A stretch of 64,000 bases of DNA from Coprenecus sp902388455 (GCA_963931615.1 OZ007032.1:62001-126000), one strand, 5' to 3'. Counted from the stretch's first letter, positions 8,016-16,558 are shown. Made by a program: numbers and translations. The notes: generated by a model from the sequence alone, not told the origin.

Positions 8016-8552
8016 TTATAGAGAACCCAGTTCTCCTGTCCAGGAGCCTGATATCGTATGAGGCTCAGTGGGGTTGTCGTCTATACAATTGAACACTATG
8101 GTGTATGTGCCGTCTTCATTGATGGTTATATCTATCGTGCCGTCTGTTATCAGGCTCTTTGGGTCTATGTAGGACTCATAACCCTGTCTGTGATAGAAGC
8201 AGGTGCCAAGCCAGTATGTGTAGGAGGATGTGCTGGCATCAGAGCCTGGTATGAAAGTGTTCTCTGCGTAGTCTGTGCCCATAGTGAAATGGCCGGCCGG
8301 TAGTCCTGTGTCCTCATTGTAGGAAGAGGAGGTGTATATATCCGCAAAGAAAACCTGGGTGTCGGACATTATCATCAGGGTCCAGTTATTTGTTCCTGAG
8401 TTGCTGTAATCGCCGAAAAATGTAGCAACAGCTTCCGCTTCTGTCAGGTCTGCTGTAAAGTCGCTATCAAATGTGCTGGTGTAATTCTGCTCATCTTCTC
8501 CCGAACCGTCAGTCAGAATGACAGGACCGCTGTACGAGATACGGTGCGGCAT
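8016..8552 (-). CDS. N-terminally truncated lipoprotein-repeat fragment, probable remnant
   Basis: Open frame of 178 codons without a signal peptide. Its sequence corresponds to the end of one repeat and one complete repeat of the family seen in the 638-residue lipoprotein at 39.7 kb: DGMPHRISYSGP here against DGLVHHVSYEGP there, and DGTYTIVFN...SGSWTGELGSL against DGTYTLSFA...DGEWTGSLGFMD. The frame stays open to 8579 and the resemblance begins almost exactly at the purN stop (8569-8571), so a deletion probably joined the purN 3' end to the middle of a lipoprotein gene, removing its promoter, signal peptide and N-terminal domains. It may still be co-transcribed with purN but would stay in the cytoplasm. 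Confidence 0.6.
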   Translation of the reverse strand: MPHRISYSGPVILTDGSGEDEQNYTSTFDSDFTADLTEAEAVATFFGDYSNSGTNNWTLMIMSDTQVFFADIYTSSSYNEDTGLPAGHFTMGTDYAENTFIPGSDASTSSYTYWLGTCFYHRQGYESYIDPKSLITDGTIDITINEDGTYTIVFNCIDDNPTEPHTISGSWTGELGSL

Positions 8553-8568
8553 TCCGTCTTTTAAAGAA

Positions 8569-9168
8569 TCATAGAGAATTTACGTACTTTTCTATAACTT
8601 CAGGGTATGCCCGCTCAAGCAGATGTACTTTTTCGAACAGTGTCTCGGGAGTATCTTCCGGCGAGACGGAGCATCTGGCCTGATATAGAATGCGGCCATG
8701 GTCATACTGGCTGTCGGCCAGATGTATGGTGATGCCCGACTCCTTCTCTCCTGCGGCTATGACGGCTTTGTGGACATGATCCCCGTACATTCCCTTGCCT
8801 CCGTATGAAGGCAGGAGGGCGGGATGGATGTTCAGTATACGCTCGGGATAAGCTTCCAGCAGGTAGTCCGGCACTTTCAGCAGGAATCCGGCCAGTACGA
8901 TGCAGTCTGTGTCGAGATCTGCAAGGACGGCAGTGAGGGACGCTGCCTCACCATTATATATTATGGTATTGTCCTTGAATTCCTTTCTGCTGAAAGTCCA
9001 GGCAGGAACTCCTAGCCGTTCTGCGCGGGTGAGGACGTACGCGTCTTTCCGGTTGCAGAACACGCCTTTTACGCGGTACGTGTCCCTGTCTTTCGACCAG
9101 TTAATGATGTTCTCTGCGTTAGAGCCTGAACCTGAGGCGAATATGACGATATTTGGAATTCTTTCCAT
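8569..9168 (-). CDS. purN: Phosphoribosylglycinamide formyltransferase PurN
   Basis: Transfers a formyl group from 10-formyl-THF to GAR, the third step of purine synthesis. The 199-residue product has the GART N-terminal phosphate loop FASGSGSNAENI, the catalytic Asn/His region (RILNIHPALLPSYGGKGMYG) and the late Asp-containing QYDHGRILYQ segment. I use ATG 9168 (MERIPNIVIF), because the family starts just before the first beta strand; the in-frame ATG at 9204 adds 12 unmatched residues. The gene is intact although its 3' neighbour is a remnant. No other pur gene is nearby. Confidence 0.93.
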   Translation of the reverse strand: MERIPNIVIFASGSGSNAENIINWSKDRDTYRVKGVFCNRKDAYVLTRAERLGVPAWTFSRKEFKDNTIIYNGEAASLTAVLADLDTDCIVLAGFLLKVPDYLLEAYPERILNIHPALLPSYGGKGMYGDHVHKAVIAAGEKESGITIHLADSQYDHGRILYQARCSVSPEDTPETLFEKVHLLERAYPEVIEKYVNSL

Positions 9169-9287
9169 CTTCGGGGAATAGGTTTGGATTCCTGCAAAGT
9201 TCATAAAAATTTCATTATTTCAAAAATTATATGTTCATTTGCAGGAAAATTTGATTTAACAACTAATTATTAACTAAAATTTAGACC

Positions 9288-9524
9288 ATGGCAGATATTG
9301 TTTCAGATGTAACAGCCATCATCGTCAACAAACTCGGTGTTGATGAAAGCGAAGTAACCCGCAATGCAAGCTTTACTAACGATTTAGGTGCTGATTCTCT
9401 CGACACAGTGGAACTGATTATGGAGTTCGAAAAGAAGTTCAATATCGAGATTCCTGATGACGCCGCTGAGAAGATTTCGACTGTAGGCGAGGCTATCGAC
9501 TACATCCAGGAGCATACTAAATAA
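9288..9524 (+). CDS. acpP: Acyl carrier protein AcpP
   Basis: Small acidic carrier (78 residues) of growing acyl chains in type II fatty-acid synthesis. The 4'-phosphopantetheine attachment serine is Ser37 in GADSLDTVEL, the canonical DSL motif, and the three- to four-helix pattern of the family is kept. The fabF gene follows within 7 nt, the arrangement commonly seen in Bacteroidales. The upstream 120 bp hold AT-rich sequence with near matches (TTCATTTG at 9234, AAAATTTG at 9246) to the -7 element but no exact match. Confidence 0.96.
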   Translation: MADIVSDVTAIIVNKLGVDESEVTRNASFTNDLGADSLDTVELIMEFEKKFNIEIPDDAAEKISTVGEAIDYIQEHTK

Positions 9525-9531
9525 CTTGTGC

Positions 9532-10794
9532 ATGGGTCTGCGGAGAGTAGTCGTTACGGGTCTCGGCACGATCAACCCTCTGGGTAATACGGTTGAGGAG
9601 TATTTCTCCAATCTGGACAAGGGGGTCAGCGGTGCAGAACTGATAACATCTTTCGACACCTCCCGCTTCAAGACTAAATTTGCCTGCACGGTTAAGAATT
9701 TTGATCCTTCTGAACACGGTATTGACCGAAAGGAACTGAGGCGGATTGACCGTTTTGCCCAGTTCGCGATGGCGGCGGCCGCGCAGGCCGTTGCAGACAG
9801 CGGTCTGGATCTTGAAAAGATAAACAAGGACAGGGCCGGAGTCATACTTGGTTCGGGGATTGGAGGCATAGGCAGCCTCACTGAAGAAATAATGGGTTAT
9901 AGCGAGGGAGGAAGCATCCCGCGCTTTAGCCCTTTTCTTATTACAAAGATGATATCTGATATGGCTCCCGGTCTGATATCCATCCGTTACGGTCTGGCGG
10001 GGCCAAATTATACTACCACTTCGGCTTGCGCATCATCCTCTCATGCTATGGGTGACGCCTTGAATCTGATACGTTTGGGAAAGGCCGATGTGATATTGAC
10101 AGGCGGGGCTGAGGCACCCGTTACTATTCCGTCCATCGGCGGATTCAATGCCTCCAAGGCCCTTTCAACGAACAATGACAATTATAAGACGGCTTCCCGT
10201 CCTTTCGATGCGACCCGTGACGGTTTCGTAATGGGTGAGGGGGCTGCTGTGCTTGTATTCGAGGAGAGGGATCATGCTCTGGCCCGGGGTGCCCGTATCT
10301 ATGCTGAGGTGGCCGGCGCCGGGATGAGCGCGGACGCTTATCACATTACTGCTCCGCTGCCGGACGGAAGCGGTGCTGCGAAGGTCATGCGTCTGGCACT
10401 GGATGATGCCGGTATTGCTCCTGAGGAAGTCGACTATATCAATGTCCACGGCACTTCCACTCCTTTAGGAGATGTCGCTGAGTTGAGAGGAGTCCGTACT
10501 GTCTTCGGAGAACATGCTTATAAATTGAGTATAAGTTCTACAAAATCTATGCACGGGCATTTGCTTGGAGCTGCGGGTGCTGTCGAGGCTCTGGCCTGCA
10601 TACACGCGGTCAATGCGTCTACGGTGCCTCCCACCATCAATTTTGAGCATGAGGATCCTGAGATAGACTACCGGATGGACCTTACCCTGAATAAAGCCTG
10701 TCAAAGGGAAGTGAGAGTGGCTCTTAACAACACTTTCGGTTTCGGAGGCCACAACTCCTGTCTCATCTTTATTTCTGCATCAGCCCGAAAGTAA
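9532..10794 (+). CDS. fabF: 3-oxoacyl-[ACP] synthase II FabF
   Basis: Condenses acyl-ACP with malonyl-ACP in fatty-acid elongation. The 420-residue product starts MGLRRVVVTGLG from ATG 9532, and has the Cys-His-His catalytic set: TTSACASSSHAMGDAL (Cys), NVHGTSTPLGD (His) and KSMHGHLLGAAGA (His), ending with GFGGHNSCLIF. The frame could extend two codons to a TTG, but the ATG fits the family. Its last 26 nt overlap the 3' end of the convergent DUF4270 gene. RNase III, a usual neighbour of fabF in Bacteroides, is absent here. Confidence 0.95.
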   Translation: MGLRRVVVTGLGTINPLGNTVEEYFSNLDKGVSGAELITSFDTSRFKTKFACTVKNFDPSEHGIDRKELRRIDRFAQFAMAAAAQAVADSGLDLEKINKDRAGVILGSGIGGIGSLTEEIMGYSEGGSIPRFSPFLITKMISDMAPGLISIRYGLAGPNYTTTSACASSSHAMGDALNLIRLGKADVILTGGAEAPVTIPSIGGFNASKALSTNNDNYKTASRPFDATRDGFVMGEGAAVLVFEERDHALARGARIYAEVAGAGMSADAYHITAPLPDGSGAAKVMRLALDDAGIAPEEVDYINVHGTSTPLGDVAELRGVRTVFGEHAYKLSISSTKSMHGHLLGAAGAVEALACIHAVNASTVPPTINFEHEDPEIDYRMDLTLNKACQREVRVALNNTFGFGGHNSCLIFISASARK

Positions 10795-12142
10795 GATTCA
10801 GTGTCGGCCTTCTTTCTGCGGTAGGACCGTTGAGGATAATCTTGTTGTAGTTGTGGTTGTCGAATCCGTAGTAGATGGCGCTGGTGTATGCATTGGTCCT
10901 GGCAGCCATAGGAGCTATCCACAGGTCCATCGATGCATCGATGTCTTCAGGATTGCAGTTCATCAGATGCTGAATGTAGTCTGTGATGTCCATGCTGTAT
11001 TCCAGGGCCGAGCGGTCAATGACCCCGGTGTTGCTGATGCTGTATACTTCGTCCAGTGGTTTGTAGTATCTCAGTGTGTCCGAAGTCCATGGGATGTTGG
11101 TGAACGCGTAGATCATGTCGGGATGCTCTGTGTCGAATCTCTCGAAGTCCTCCGGCATCTCGAACGGGAACTTCAGCTCTGCCCTTGAAAGAATTAATGT
11201 ATAGTCATCCAGACCGTCTTCCTTAATCCAGCTGTCCAGCATATTCCGGAGCGTCTTGGCCGAGATGTGGGGCTTGACTCCTGTGAGCCCTTCCAGAAAG
11301 AGGCTGTCACCGGGGTTGTCGCTTTCAAGGGCTGTGGATGTGGTGTTGAAGTTGTTGAGGGCGGTGTAGTAGCCGAAGACAAACGATTCGGTAGTGTCGA
11401 TTTTCTGAAGTTCTCCTTCTCTTTCTACCTCGGTACGGTACTCGAGATTGATGGTGGAGTATCCCAGATTGAGATAGTTGAGCCTGCCTCCGGATGAGGT
11501 GGTGCTTACGGGAGGCTCGACTTCTATGTATAGACCGAATATTCTGTTGAAGAACAGGTCAAAGTCCTCGAATTCCTCGGGTGTGGTAGCCAGGAGCTCG
11601 GATGCAAACTCGTCTGTCAGGTCGATGCGGATTTCTCCTTCACCGTATATGACGGGGTCACTTACTGTTACGGGCGTCGGATCGTAGTCATCGGTGCTGA
11701 TGGAGTTGCAGAACATCAGGGTGCTGTCCATAGTGTGGGTCAGTTTGTAGACCCGGATACGCTGGTGGATTCCTTCCTGGCTGCTTTCCATGAAATATGT
11801 GGAGTCGATGGACAGGGTGAGATAGGCTCCTATCAGTTCCGGACTGTCCCCGAAGTCGGTGGAGTCGGAGTAGGGTACTATGAATGAGGCTGCATTGCAG
11901 GTAACAGTACCGAATACAGGGTCTGTCATGGTTCCGACCAGCATGTTGATGGAGTTGGATGCCTGGACAGAGTCGCTTACGCGGTTGGTCACGGGGAGGT
12001 CAAAGGTCTTGCGGCAGAGCTCGGGAACGTAGCCTTCGGGAAGAATGCCCTCTCCCATTGCACGGTTGTTCTCCACGCAGGAAGACAACACTGCGGCGCA
12101 AGTTATGGCTAAAGTGATGTAAAGGGCTGTCTTTAAGGACAT
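10769..12142 (-). CDS. DUF4270 family lipoprotein
   Basis: Predicted outer-membrane or periplasmic lipoprotein of 457 residues with an N-terminal signal and lipobox (LSSC, Cys22), followed by VENNRAMGEG. The pattern through the body (NMLVGTMTDPVFGTVTC, AYLTLSIDSTYF, a C-terminal TDYIQHLMN and NGPTAERRPTLNLTFG) matches DUF4270, a Bacteroidota family of unknown role typically encoded beside a glycogen synthase-like protein, as here. It follows that gene by 1 nt, so they form an operon. Its stop codon lies within the fabF coding end of the opposite strand. Confidence 0.85.
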   Translation of the reverse strand: MSLKTALYITLAITCAAVLSSCVENNRAMGEGILPEGYVPELCRKTFDLPVTNRVSDSVQASNSINMLVGTMTDPVFGTVTCNAASFIVPYSDSTDFGDSPELIGAYLTLSIDSTYFMESSQEGIHQRIRVYKLTHTMDSTLMFCNSISTDDYDPTPVTVSDPVIYGEGEIRIDLTDEFASELLATTPEEFEDFDLFFNRIFGLYIEVEPPVSTTSSGGRLNYLNLGYSTINLEYRTEVEREGELQKIDTTESFVFGYYTALNNFNTTSTALESDNPGDSLFLEGLTGVKPHISAKTLRNMLDSWIKEDGLDDYTLILSRAELKFPFEMPEDFERFDTEHPDMIYAFTNIPWTSDTLRYYKPLDEVYSISNTGVIDRSALEYSMDITDYIQHLMNCNPEDIDASMDLWIAPMAARTNAYTSAIYYGFDNHNYNKIILNGPTAERRPTLNLTFGLMQK

Positions 12143-12143
12143 T

Positions 12144-12965
12144 TTAGTCTAATAATTTGTCGTAAAACTCATTGTACTTCTGAATGTAGGTGCCTTCCTG
12201 ATGGTCTATCGGTATGTAGTCCAGAACAGGCAGTTTGCGGGCAGCGATATATTCGCTGAGTTCCGGATTTACAGTATCCGTACCCATAATGACGGCATCT
12301 GCATACTGAACAGCGAGTTTTGCAAGATTTGTGCCAGTAGGAACTTTCAGCAGTTCTATGTCTTTGGCCTTTATGCCTGTTACCGGTACTTTTGACTTCA
12401 TGTCGCGTGCGAACTCGCAGTCGGGGTATTCGTTGTACAGGGAGATGATGACCTTGGATTCAGAAAATATCGGGTCGTTCTTATAGGCCCGTTTGAGGTA
12501 AAGCGGCACCAGGTGGGAAATCCATCCGGAGCAATGCACGATATCCGGCTTCCAGCGGAGTTTCTTGACTGTCTCGAGTATGCCGCGTGCGAAGAAAATG
12601 GCTCTTTCGTCGTTGTCCTCCATGAAATGTCCGTCAGCGTCCTCGTATATGGTCTTGCGGTGGAAGTAATCGTCATTGTCAATGAAATATACCTGCATTC
12701 GGGCCGATGATATGGATGCGACCTTGATGACCAGAGGACGGTCGATGTCATGGATGACCATGTTCATCCCGGAGAGTCTTATGACCTCGTGAAGCTGGTT
12801 GCGCCTCTCGTTGATGCACCCGTAGCGGGGCATGAATGTCCGGATTTCTTTCCCTGACTCCTGTATTCCTTGCGGCAGGTTTCTGCCTACTATGGAGATA
12901 GTGGTCTCCGGCAGGTAGGGATAAATCTCAGAATTGACGAATAAAACTCTTTTGGGATCTTTCAT
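12144..12965 (-). CDS. Glycogen/starch synthase-like protein (GT5 N-terminal domain only)
   Basis: Cytoplasmic 273-residue protein that resembles the N-terminal Rossmann-like half of GT5 glycogen synthases: VLFVNSEIYPYLPETTISIVGRNLP, then PRYGCINERRN, HFMEDNDERAIFFARGILE and KPDIVHCSGWISHLVPLYLK. The C-terminal half of the GT-B fold, which binds the nucleotide sugar, is missing, so glycosyl transfer alone is doubtful. The short form is known in Bacteroidota next to DUF4270. ATG 12965 is chosen because an extension to 13013 would pass through the promoter. Confidence 0.8.
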   Translation of the reverse strand: MKDPKRVLFVNSEIYPYLPETTISIVGRNLPQGIQESGKEIRTFMPRYGCINERRNQLHEVIRLSGMNMVIHDIDRPLVIKVASISSARMQVYFIDNDDYFHRKTIYEDADGHFMEDNDERAIFFARGILETVKKLRWKPDIVHCSGWISHLVPLYLKRAYKNDPIFSESKVIISLYNEYPDCEFARDMKSKVPVTGIKAKDIELLKVPTGTNLAKLAVQYADAVIMGTDTVNPELSEYIAARKLPVLDYIPIDHQEGTYIQKYNEFYDKLLD

Positions 12966-12980
12966 TTGGGTACTTTTCTG

Positions 12981-12988
12981 CAAATATA
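12981..12988 (-). promoter_or_regulatory. -7 element for the GT5-like/DUF4270 operon
   Basis: Reverse strand TATATTTG, exact TAnnTTTG match, 16 nt upstream of the ATG; divergent from the ftsX promoter about 40 bp away. Confidence 0.6.
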
Positions 12989-13022
12989 GCAATAAAATAT
13001 CTAAAATAATCATCTTTTTCTA

Positions 13023-13030
13023 TATCTTTG
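13023..13030 (+). promoter_or_regulatory. -7 element for the ftsX operon
   Basis: TATCTTTG, exact TAnnTTTG match, 23 nt upstream of the ftsX ATG; the -33 region is AT-rich without a clear TTG. Confidence 0.6.
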
Positions 13031-13053
13031 AAAGTTGTAATTATCGGACACAG

Positions 13054-13932
13054 ATGGCAAAAAGCGAGAATAATATCTTGTACCGCAGATTGTTGAGGTC
13101 ATATTTCTCATCGGTAATCAGCATAAGTCTTGTGCTTTTTCTGGTGGGAATGGCCGGTGTCCTCATAGTCAATGCCCGTTCTGTCTCCAATTATTTCAAG
13201 GAGAACATTACTGTTACTGCAGTCCTGTCTGTTGAGGCTGACGATGCGGATGCCTCGGCGCTTGCCGATGAACTGGAGCGTGCGGGATATATAAAAGACG
13301 TGAAGATCATCACCAAGGAAGAAGGGGTGGAGGAGATGAAGGAGATTCTGGGTGAGGATTTCATGGATGTCTTTGAGGTCAATCCAGTTCCCGCGTCTCT
13401 GGAGCTTCAGATATCGGCGGATTATATATCTACTGACAGTCTTTCCGTTATCGAGGAGGCGCTCTATGCTTATCCGGCGGTGGATGATGTGGTGTACCAG
13501 CAGTCGCTGGTGGAGCTTCTCAATGCCAATCTTGAACGGATAGGCCTCATCATCGGTGTATTCGTACTCCTCCTGCTGTTTATCTCGGTAGTGCTGATCA
13601 ACAACACTGTCCGCCTGAATGTCTACGCCAAGCGTTTTACGATTCATACCATGCGTCTGGTAGGAGCTACAAAGGGATTTATCACAAGACCTTTCGTCGG
13701 ACAGGCCTTTTTCCAAGGGCTTATATCCGGTGCTGTTGCCGATGTGTTCATTCTCGGAGCGCTGTATCTTATCCGCAACGAGTTTTATCAGCTGTTCTCC
13801 CTTTTTGACGCAATGCTTCTCGGAGCCGTAATGGCAGGAGTTGTGATTCTCGGAATGCTTATCTGCATGATCTCTACTTCTGCAGGTGTGCGCAGTCTCA
13901 TATCACTGAACAGAAATGAACTTTATTATTAA
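13054..13932 (+). CDS. ftsX: Cell division protein FtsX
   Basis: Inner-membrane partner of the ATPase FtsE; together they control peptidoglycan hydrolases at the septum. The 292-residue protein has a first membrane segment at about residues 22-42 (ISISLVLFLVGMAGVLIV), an extracytoplasmic domain with the repeated residue pattern of FtsX (SVEADDADASALADELERAG, NPVPASLEL), and three C-terminal membrane segments starting around IGLIIGVFVLLLLFISVVL, with the NTVRLNVYAKRFTIHTMRLVGA loop typical of the family. Start ATG 13054; the 40 upstream in-frame codons run through the promoter. ftsE is not adjacent. Confidence 0.93.
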   Translation: MAKSENNILYRRLLRSYFSSVISISLVLFLVGMAGVLIVNARSVSNYFKENITVTAVLSVEADDADASALADELERAGYIKDVKIITKEEGVEEMKEILGEDFMDVFEVNPVPASLELQISADYISTDSLSVIEEALYAYPAVDDVVYQQSLVELLNANLERIGLIIGVFVLLLLFISVVLINNTVRLNVYAKRFTIHTMRLVGATKGFITRPFVGQAFFQGLISGAVADVFILGALYLIRNEFYQLFSLFDAMLLGAVMAGVVILGMLICMISTSAGVRSLISLNRNELYY

Positions 13933-13951
13933 TAGATAAAATAATACCGTA

Positions 13952-14197
13952 ATGAATAATAAATTCGCAATACCTAGAGAAAATGTTCTCTATCTTATCA
14001 TCGGTCTGGCCGTGATGGTTCTGGGATATCTCCTTCTTATGGGGGGAGGTGCTGACAGCCGGGATGTCTTTAATTATGCTTTGTTCAGTTTCTCCCGTAT
14101 GTACATCGCCCCTCTGTTGATAGTGGGAGGCTTTGTTATAGAACTGGCGGTTCTGCTTTGCCGCAGGCCCATCAATATTCTTAAAAGAAAAAAATAG
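13952..14197 (+). CDS. DUF3098 small membrane protein
   Basis: 81-residue protein with two predicted membrane segments (about residues 13-30, LYLIIGLAVMVLGYLLLM, and 50-68, YIAPLLIVGGFVIELAVLL) and a basic cytoplasmic tail. It matches DUF3098 in size and in its conserved place between ftsX and uppP in Bacteroidota. Function unknown; the context suggests a role in envelope growth or division. Gaps of 19 and 3 nt to its neighbours indicate one operon. Confidence 0.88.
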   Translation: MNNKFAIPRENVLYLIIGLAVMVLGYLLLMGGGADSRDVFNYALFSFSRMYIAPLLIVGGFVIELAVLLCRRPINILKRKK

Positions 14198-14200
14198 GTT

Positions 14201-15028
14201 ATGGAGTGGTTTCAGGCAGTAGTCCTGGGTCTTATCCAGGGTCTTACGGAGTTCCTTCCGGTCAGCAGCAGCGGGCATCTTACTATTTTCAAAGCAATCT
14301 TCGGTATAGATGCCGAGAATCTGAGTTTCGAGGTGGCGGTCCATGCTGCGACGGTGCTCAGCACCATTGTCGCTTTCCGCAAGGAGATATGGGACATTCT
14401 CCAGGGAGTGTTCAAGTTCAAGTACAATCCACAGACACAGTATTTTCTTAAAATATGTGTCTCTATGATACCTGTCTTTATCGTTGGAGTGTTCTTCAAG
14501 GACTTTGTTACGGACATCTTCGGTTCGGGACTGATTATCGTGGGCAGCATGCTGCTGCTCACCGCTGTATTGCTGACCCTCGGAGAATATCTTTCGAACC
14601 GTCAGGTACGGAAGGCTGCTTCAGAAGGCCGTGAGGGCGGGCGTGAGGTCGGTTATTGGGATGCTTTTATTATAGGAGTTGCACAGGCTTTTGCCGTCAT
14701 GCCCGGTTTGTCCCGCTCCGGCACCACTATTTCCACCGGTCTGATGCTTGGAATTAAGAAAAGTGCCATGGCTCAGTTCTCATTCCTGATGGTGCTGATT
14801 CCTATTCTTGGAGAGGCTTTCCTGCAGTTGGTCGGAGGAGATTTTTCGGCCTCATCCTCAGGTATCTCCGCAATATCACTGGCTCTTGGTACTCTGACGG
14901 CTTTCGTGTCCGGTTATATAGCCTGCCGGTGGATGATCCGGATAGTTCAGAAAGCCCGACTGCGCTGGTTTGCGCTTTACTGTGTTCTGGCCGCCGCCTT
15001 CTGCTTCATATTCGAGACGGTAGGATAG
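14201..15028 (+). CDS. uppP: Undecaprenyl-diphosphatase UppP (BacA)
   Basis: Integral membrane phosphatase that regenerates undecaprenyl phosphate for peptidoglycan and polysaccharide export. The 275-residue product has both signature regions: QGLTEFLPVSSSGHL near the N-terminus and MPGLSRSGTTISTGL in the second half, with the expected eight or so membrane segments. The start is 3 nt after DUF3098. The usual bacitracin-resistance annotation of this family is a side effect of the same activity. Confidence 0.95.
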   Translation: MEWFQAVVLGLIQGLTEFLPVSSSGHLTIFKAIFGIDAENLSFEVAVHAATVLSTIVAFRKEIWDILQGVFKFKYNPQTQYFLKICVSMIPVFIVGVFFKDFVTDIFGSGLIIVGSMLLLTAVLLTLGEYLSNRQVRKAASEGREGGREVGYWDAFIIGVAQAFAVMPGLSRSGTTISTGLMLGIKKSAMAQFSFLMVLIPILGEAFLQLVGGDFSASSSGISAISLALGTLTAFVSGYIACRWMIRIVQKARLRWFALYCVLAAAFCFIFETVG

Positions 15029-15035
15029 CGCGTTG

Positions 15036-15809
15036 ATGAAAGCCCCGTGCAAATATTATTTTATCTCGGATGTCCATCTGGGAGTCAGCGGTTACGACCG
15101 GAGGGCACTGGAGGACCGTTTCGTATATTTGTTGGAGAGTATCCGGGAAGAAGCTGCCGGAATATTTCTTTTGGGGGACATTTTTGATTTCTGGTACGAG
15201 TACCGTTATGTCATTCCGAAAGGGCATACGCGGGCGCTGGCTGCTATTGCCAGAATGAGGGACTGCGGAATTCCAGTATGGTTTTTCCCCGGAAACCACG
15301 ATGTCTGGGCCTATTCTTACTTCAAGGAAGAACTTGGGATGAAGGTTGTCAATGAACCGTATGTTCTGGAACTGCATGGCCGCACGTTCTGTCTTGGACA
15401 TGGAGACGGCCTCGGCCGTACTGAGCCGGCATTCCGTTTCATCCGCTGGATGTTTCACAACCGCTTCCTTCAGGTTCTCTTTTCCTCCTTGCATCCCCGC
15501 TGGGCTTTCGGCCTGGGTTATGCCTGGGCTGCTCATTCCCGTAAGCTGAAGAATGACCCCGGACGATCCTCAAGCTATTTTTTCAGAGGAAAGGATGAGC
15601 CTCTGTACCGTTTTGCAGATACATTCGGTAAGAATTACAAGGCTTCACACGAAGGGAACGGGATAGATTATTATATTTTCGGGCATTATCATACACCTGG
15701 TTCAATAGATATCCCTTCAGGTGGAAAAATGTATATTCTTGGATGCTGGCTGGATGGCGGGGAGTATGCAGTTTTTGACGGGCAGGACATCCGGATTATT
15801 TCTGCGTAA
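15036..15809 (+). CDS. lpxH: UDP-2,3-diacylglucosamine diphosphatase, LpxH family
   Basis: Calcineurin-like metallophosphoesterase that most likely cleaves UDP-2,3-diacylglucosamine to lipid X in lipid A synthesis. The 257-residue protein carries all metal motifs in order: ISDVHLG (residues 10-16), GDIFDFWYEY, GNHDVW, GHGDG and FGHYHTPG near the C-terminus. ATG 15036 lies 7 nt after uppP; a TTG directly before it is less likely. Other UDP-sugar phosphoesterases share the fold, but the GDIFDFWYEYR context fits LpxH. The 3' end overlaps the convergent DUF4294 gene by 14 nt. Confidence 0.87.
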   Translation: MKAPCKYYFISDVHLGVSGYDRRALEDRFVYLLESIREEAAGIFLLGDIFDFWYEYRYVIPKGHTRALAAIARMRDCGIPVWFFPGNHDVWAYSYFKEELGMKVVNEPYVLELHGRTFCLGHGDGLGRTEPAFRFIRWMFHNRFLQVLFSSLHPRWAFGLGYAWAAHSRKLKNDPGRSSSYFFRGKDEPLYRFADTFGKNYKASHEGNGIDYYIFGHYHTPGSIDIPSGGKMYILGCWLDGGEYAVFDGQDIRIISA

Positions 15810-16518
15810 TGTCCAGTCGGGATCTGATTACCGGTTCTGGAGGATTTTTGCCGAATATTGAGCGGTACAGATTGTTGAATTCTCCTTTTTGGTATATGAT
15901 TACCAGTTCTTCCGTTTCCTTGTCTTCTCCATTCGGATCGTAGGGCAGTTTCATGTCGGAACCGAAGAGTTTGGCTATGCCCTGCCAGAATCCGGCGGCG
16001 GCCCTGCCCTTGTAGTTGTGAATAATCTCGTAGGGCGTAATTCCGGTTTGTCTGTCAATCAGCCGCAGCAGCAGCTTGCCTTGTGATACTGTCAGGTTGC
16101 GCAAGGGCTTCTCGAAGGTCTCGAACAGTTCTTTCTGAAGGATGTTTATGTAGCGGTTGCGCTTGCCACGCCGGAGTTCGTCCGCAGTGATGGTCGAGTC
16201 GGCCTCGCGCAGTTTTTCCTCTGCCAGCAGGGCGTAGGGATAGGCCTTCGCGAAGTTGTGTACCAGGCGGTAGTATCTCCTCCATTCGCGGCCTTTGCGT
16301 CTGGCGATTATAATAGCTTCGTCCAGCTCTTCAAAGTATACTGTGTCTCCATTCTCATCGACCATATATCTCATCATTGACAGGCTGTCCGGGCGTGCCT
16401 GTATGTTGGCTGAACGGACAGGCTTTGGCTTCTGTCTTGGATTTCTTCGCTCCTGGGCAGTGGATGATGCTATGGCGGAGAGGAGTGTGAGTATTATGAG
16501 TAAGACGTATTTTTTCAT
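15796..16518 (-). CDS. DUF4294 domain protein, exported
   Basis: 240-residue protein with a Sec signal peptide (MKKYVLLIILTLLSAIASSTAQ, cleavage likely after TAQ). The body follows DUF4294: ENGDTVYFEELDEAIII, WRRYYRLVHNFAKAYPYALLAEEKL, LTVSQGKLLLRLIDRQTG, and AAAGFWQGIAKLFGSDMKLPYDP. The family is Bacteroidota-specific and of unknown function, presumably periplasmic. I start at ATG 16518 since the 27 in-frame upstream codons cross a promoter on the opposite strand. Convergent 3' overlap with lpxH. Confidence 0.87.
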   Translation of the reverse strand: MKKYVLLIILTLLSAIASSTAQERRNPRQKPKPVRSANIQARPDSLSMMRYMVDENGDTVYFEELDEAIIIARRKGREWRRYYRLVHNFAKAYPYALLAEEKLREADSTITADELRRGKRNRYINILQKELFETFEKPLRNLTVSQGKLLLRLIDRQTGITPYEIIHNYKGRAAAGFWQGIAKLFGSDMKLPYDPNGEDKETEELVIIYQKGEFNNLYRSIFGKNPPEPVIRSRLDITQK

Positions 16519-16527
16519 GATTTGATG

Positions 16528-16558
16528 TTGCGAATATAAACGAATTATTCTAAATTTG
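16528..16558 (+). promoter_or_regulatory. hypD: Promoter of the hypD operon
   Basis: TTG (16528-16530), 20-nt spacer, TAAATTTG (16551-16558): exact Bacteroidota consensus. It would start transcription near 16564, giving an unusually long leader of about 150 nt before the hypD ATG. Confidence 0.72.
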
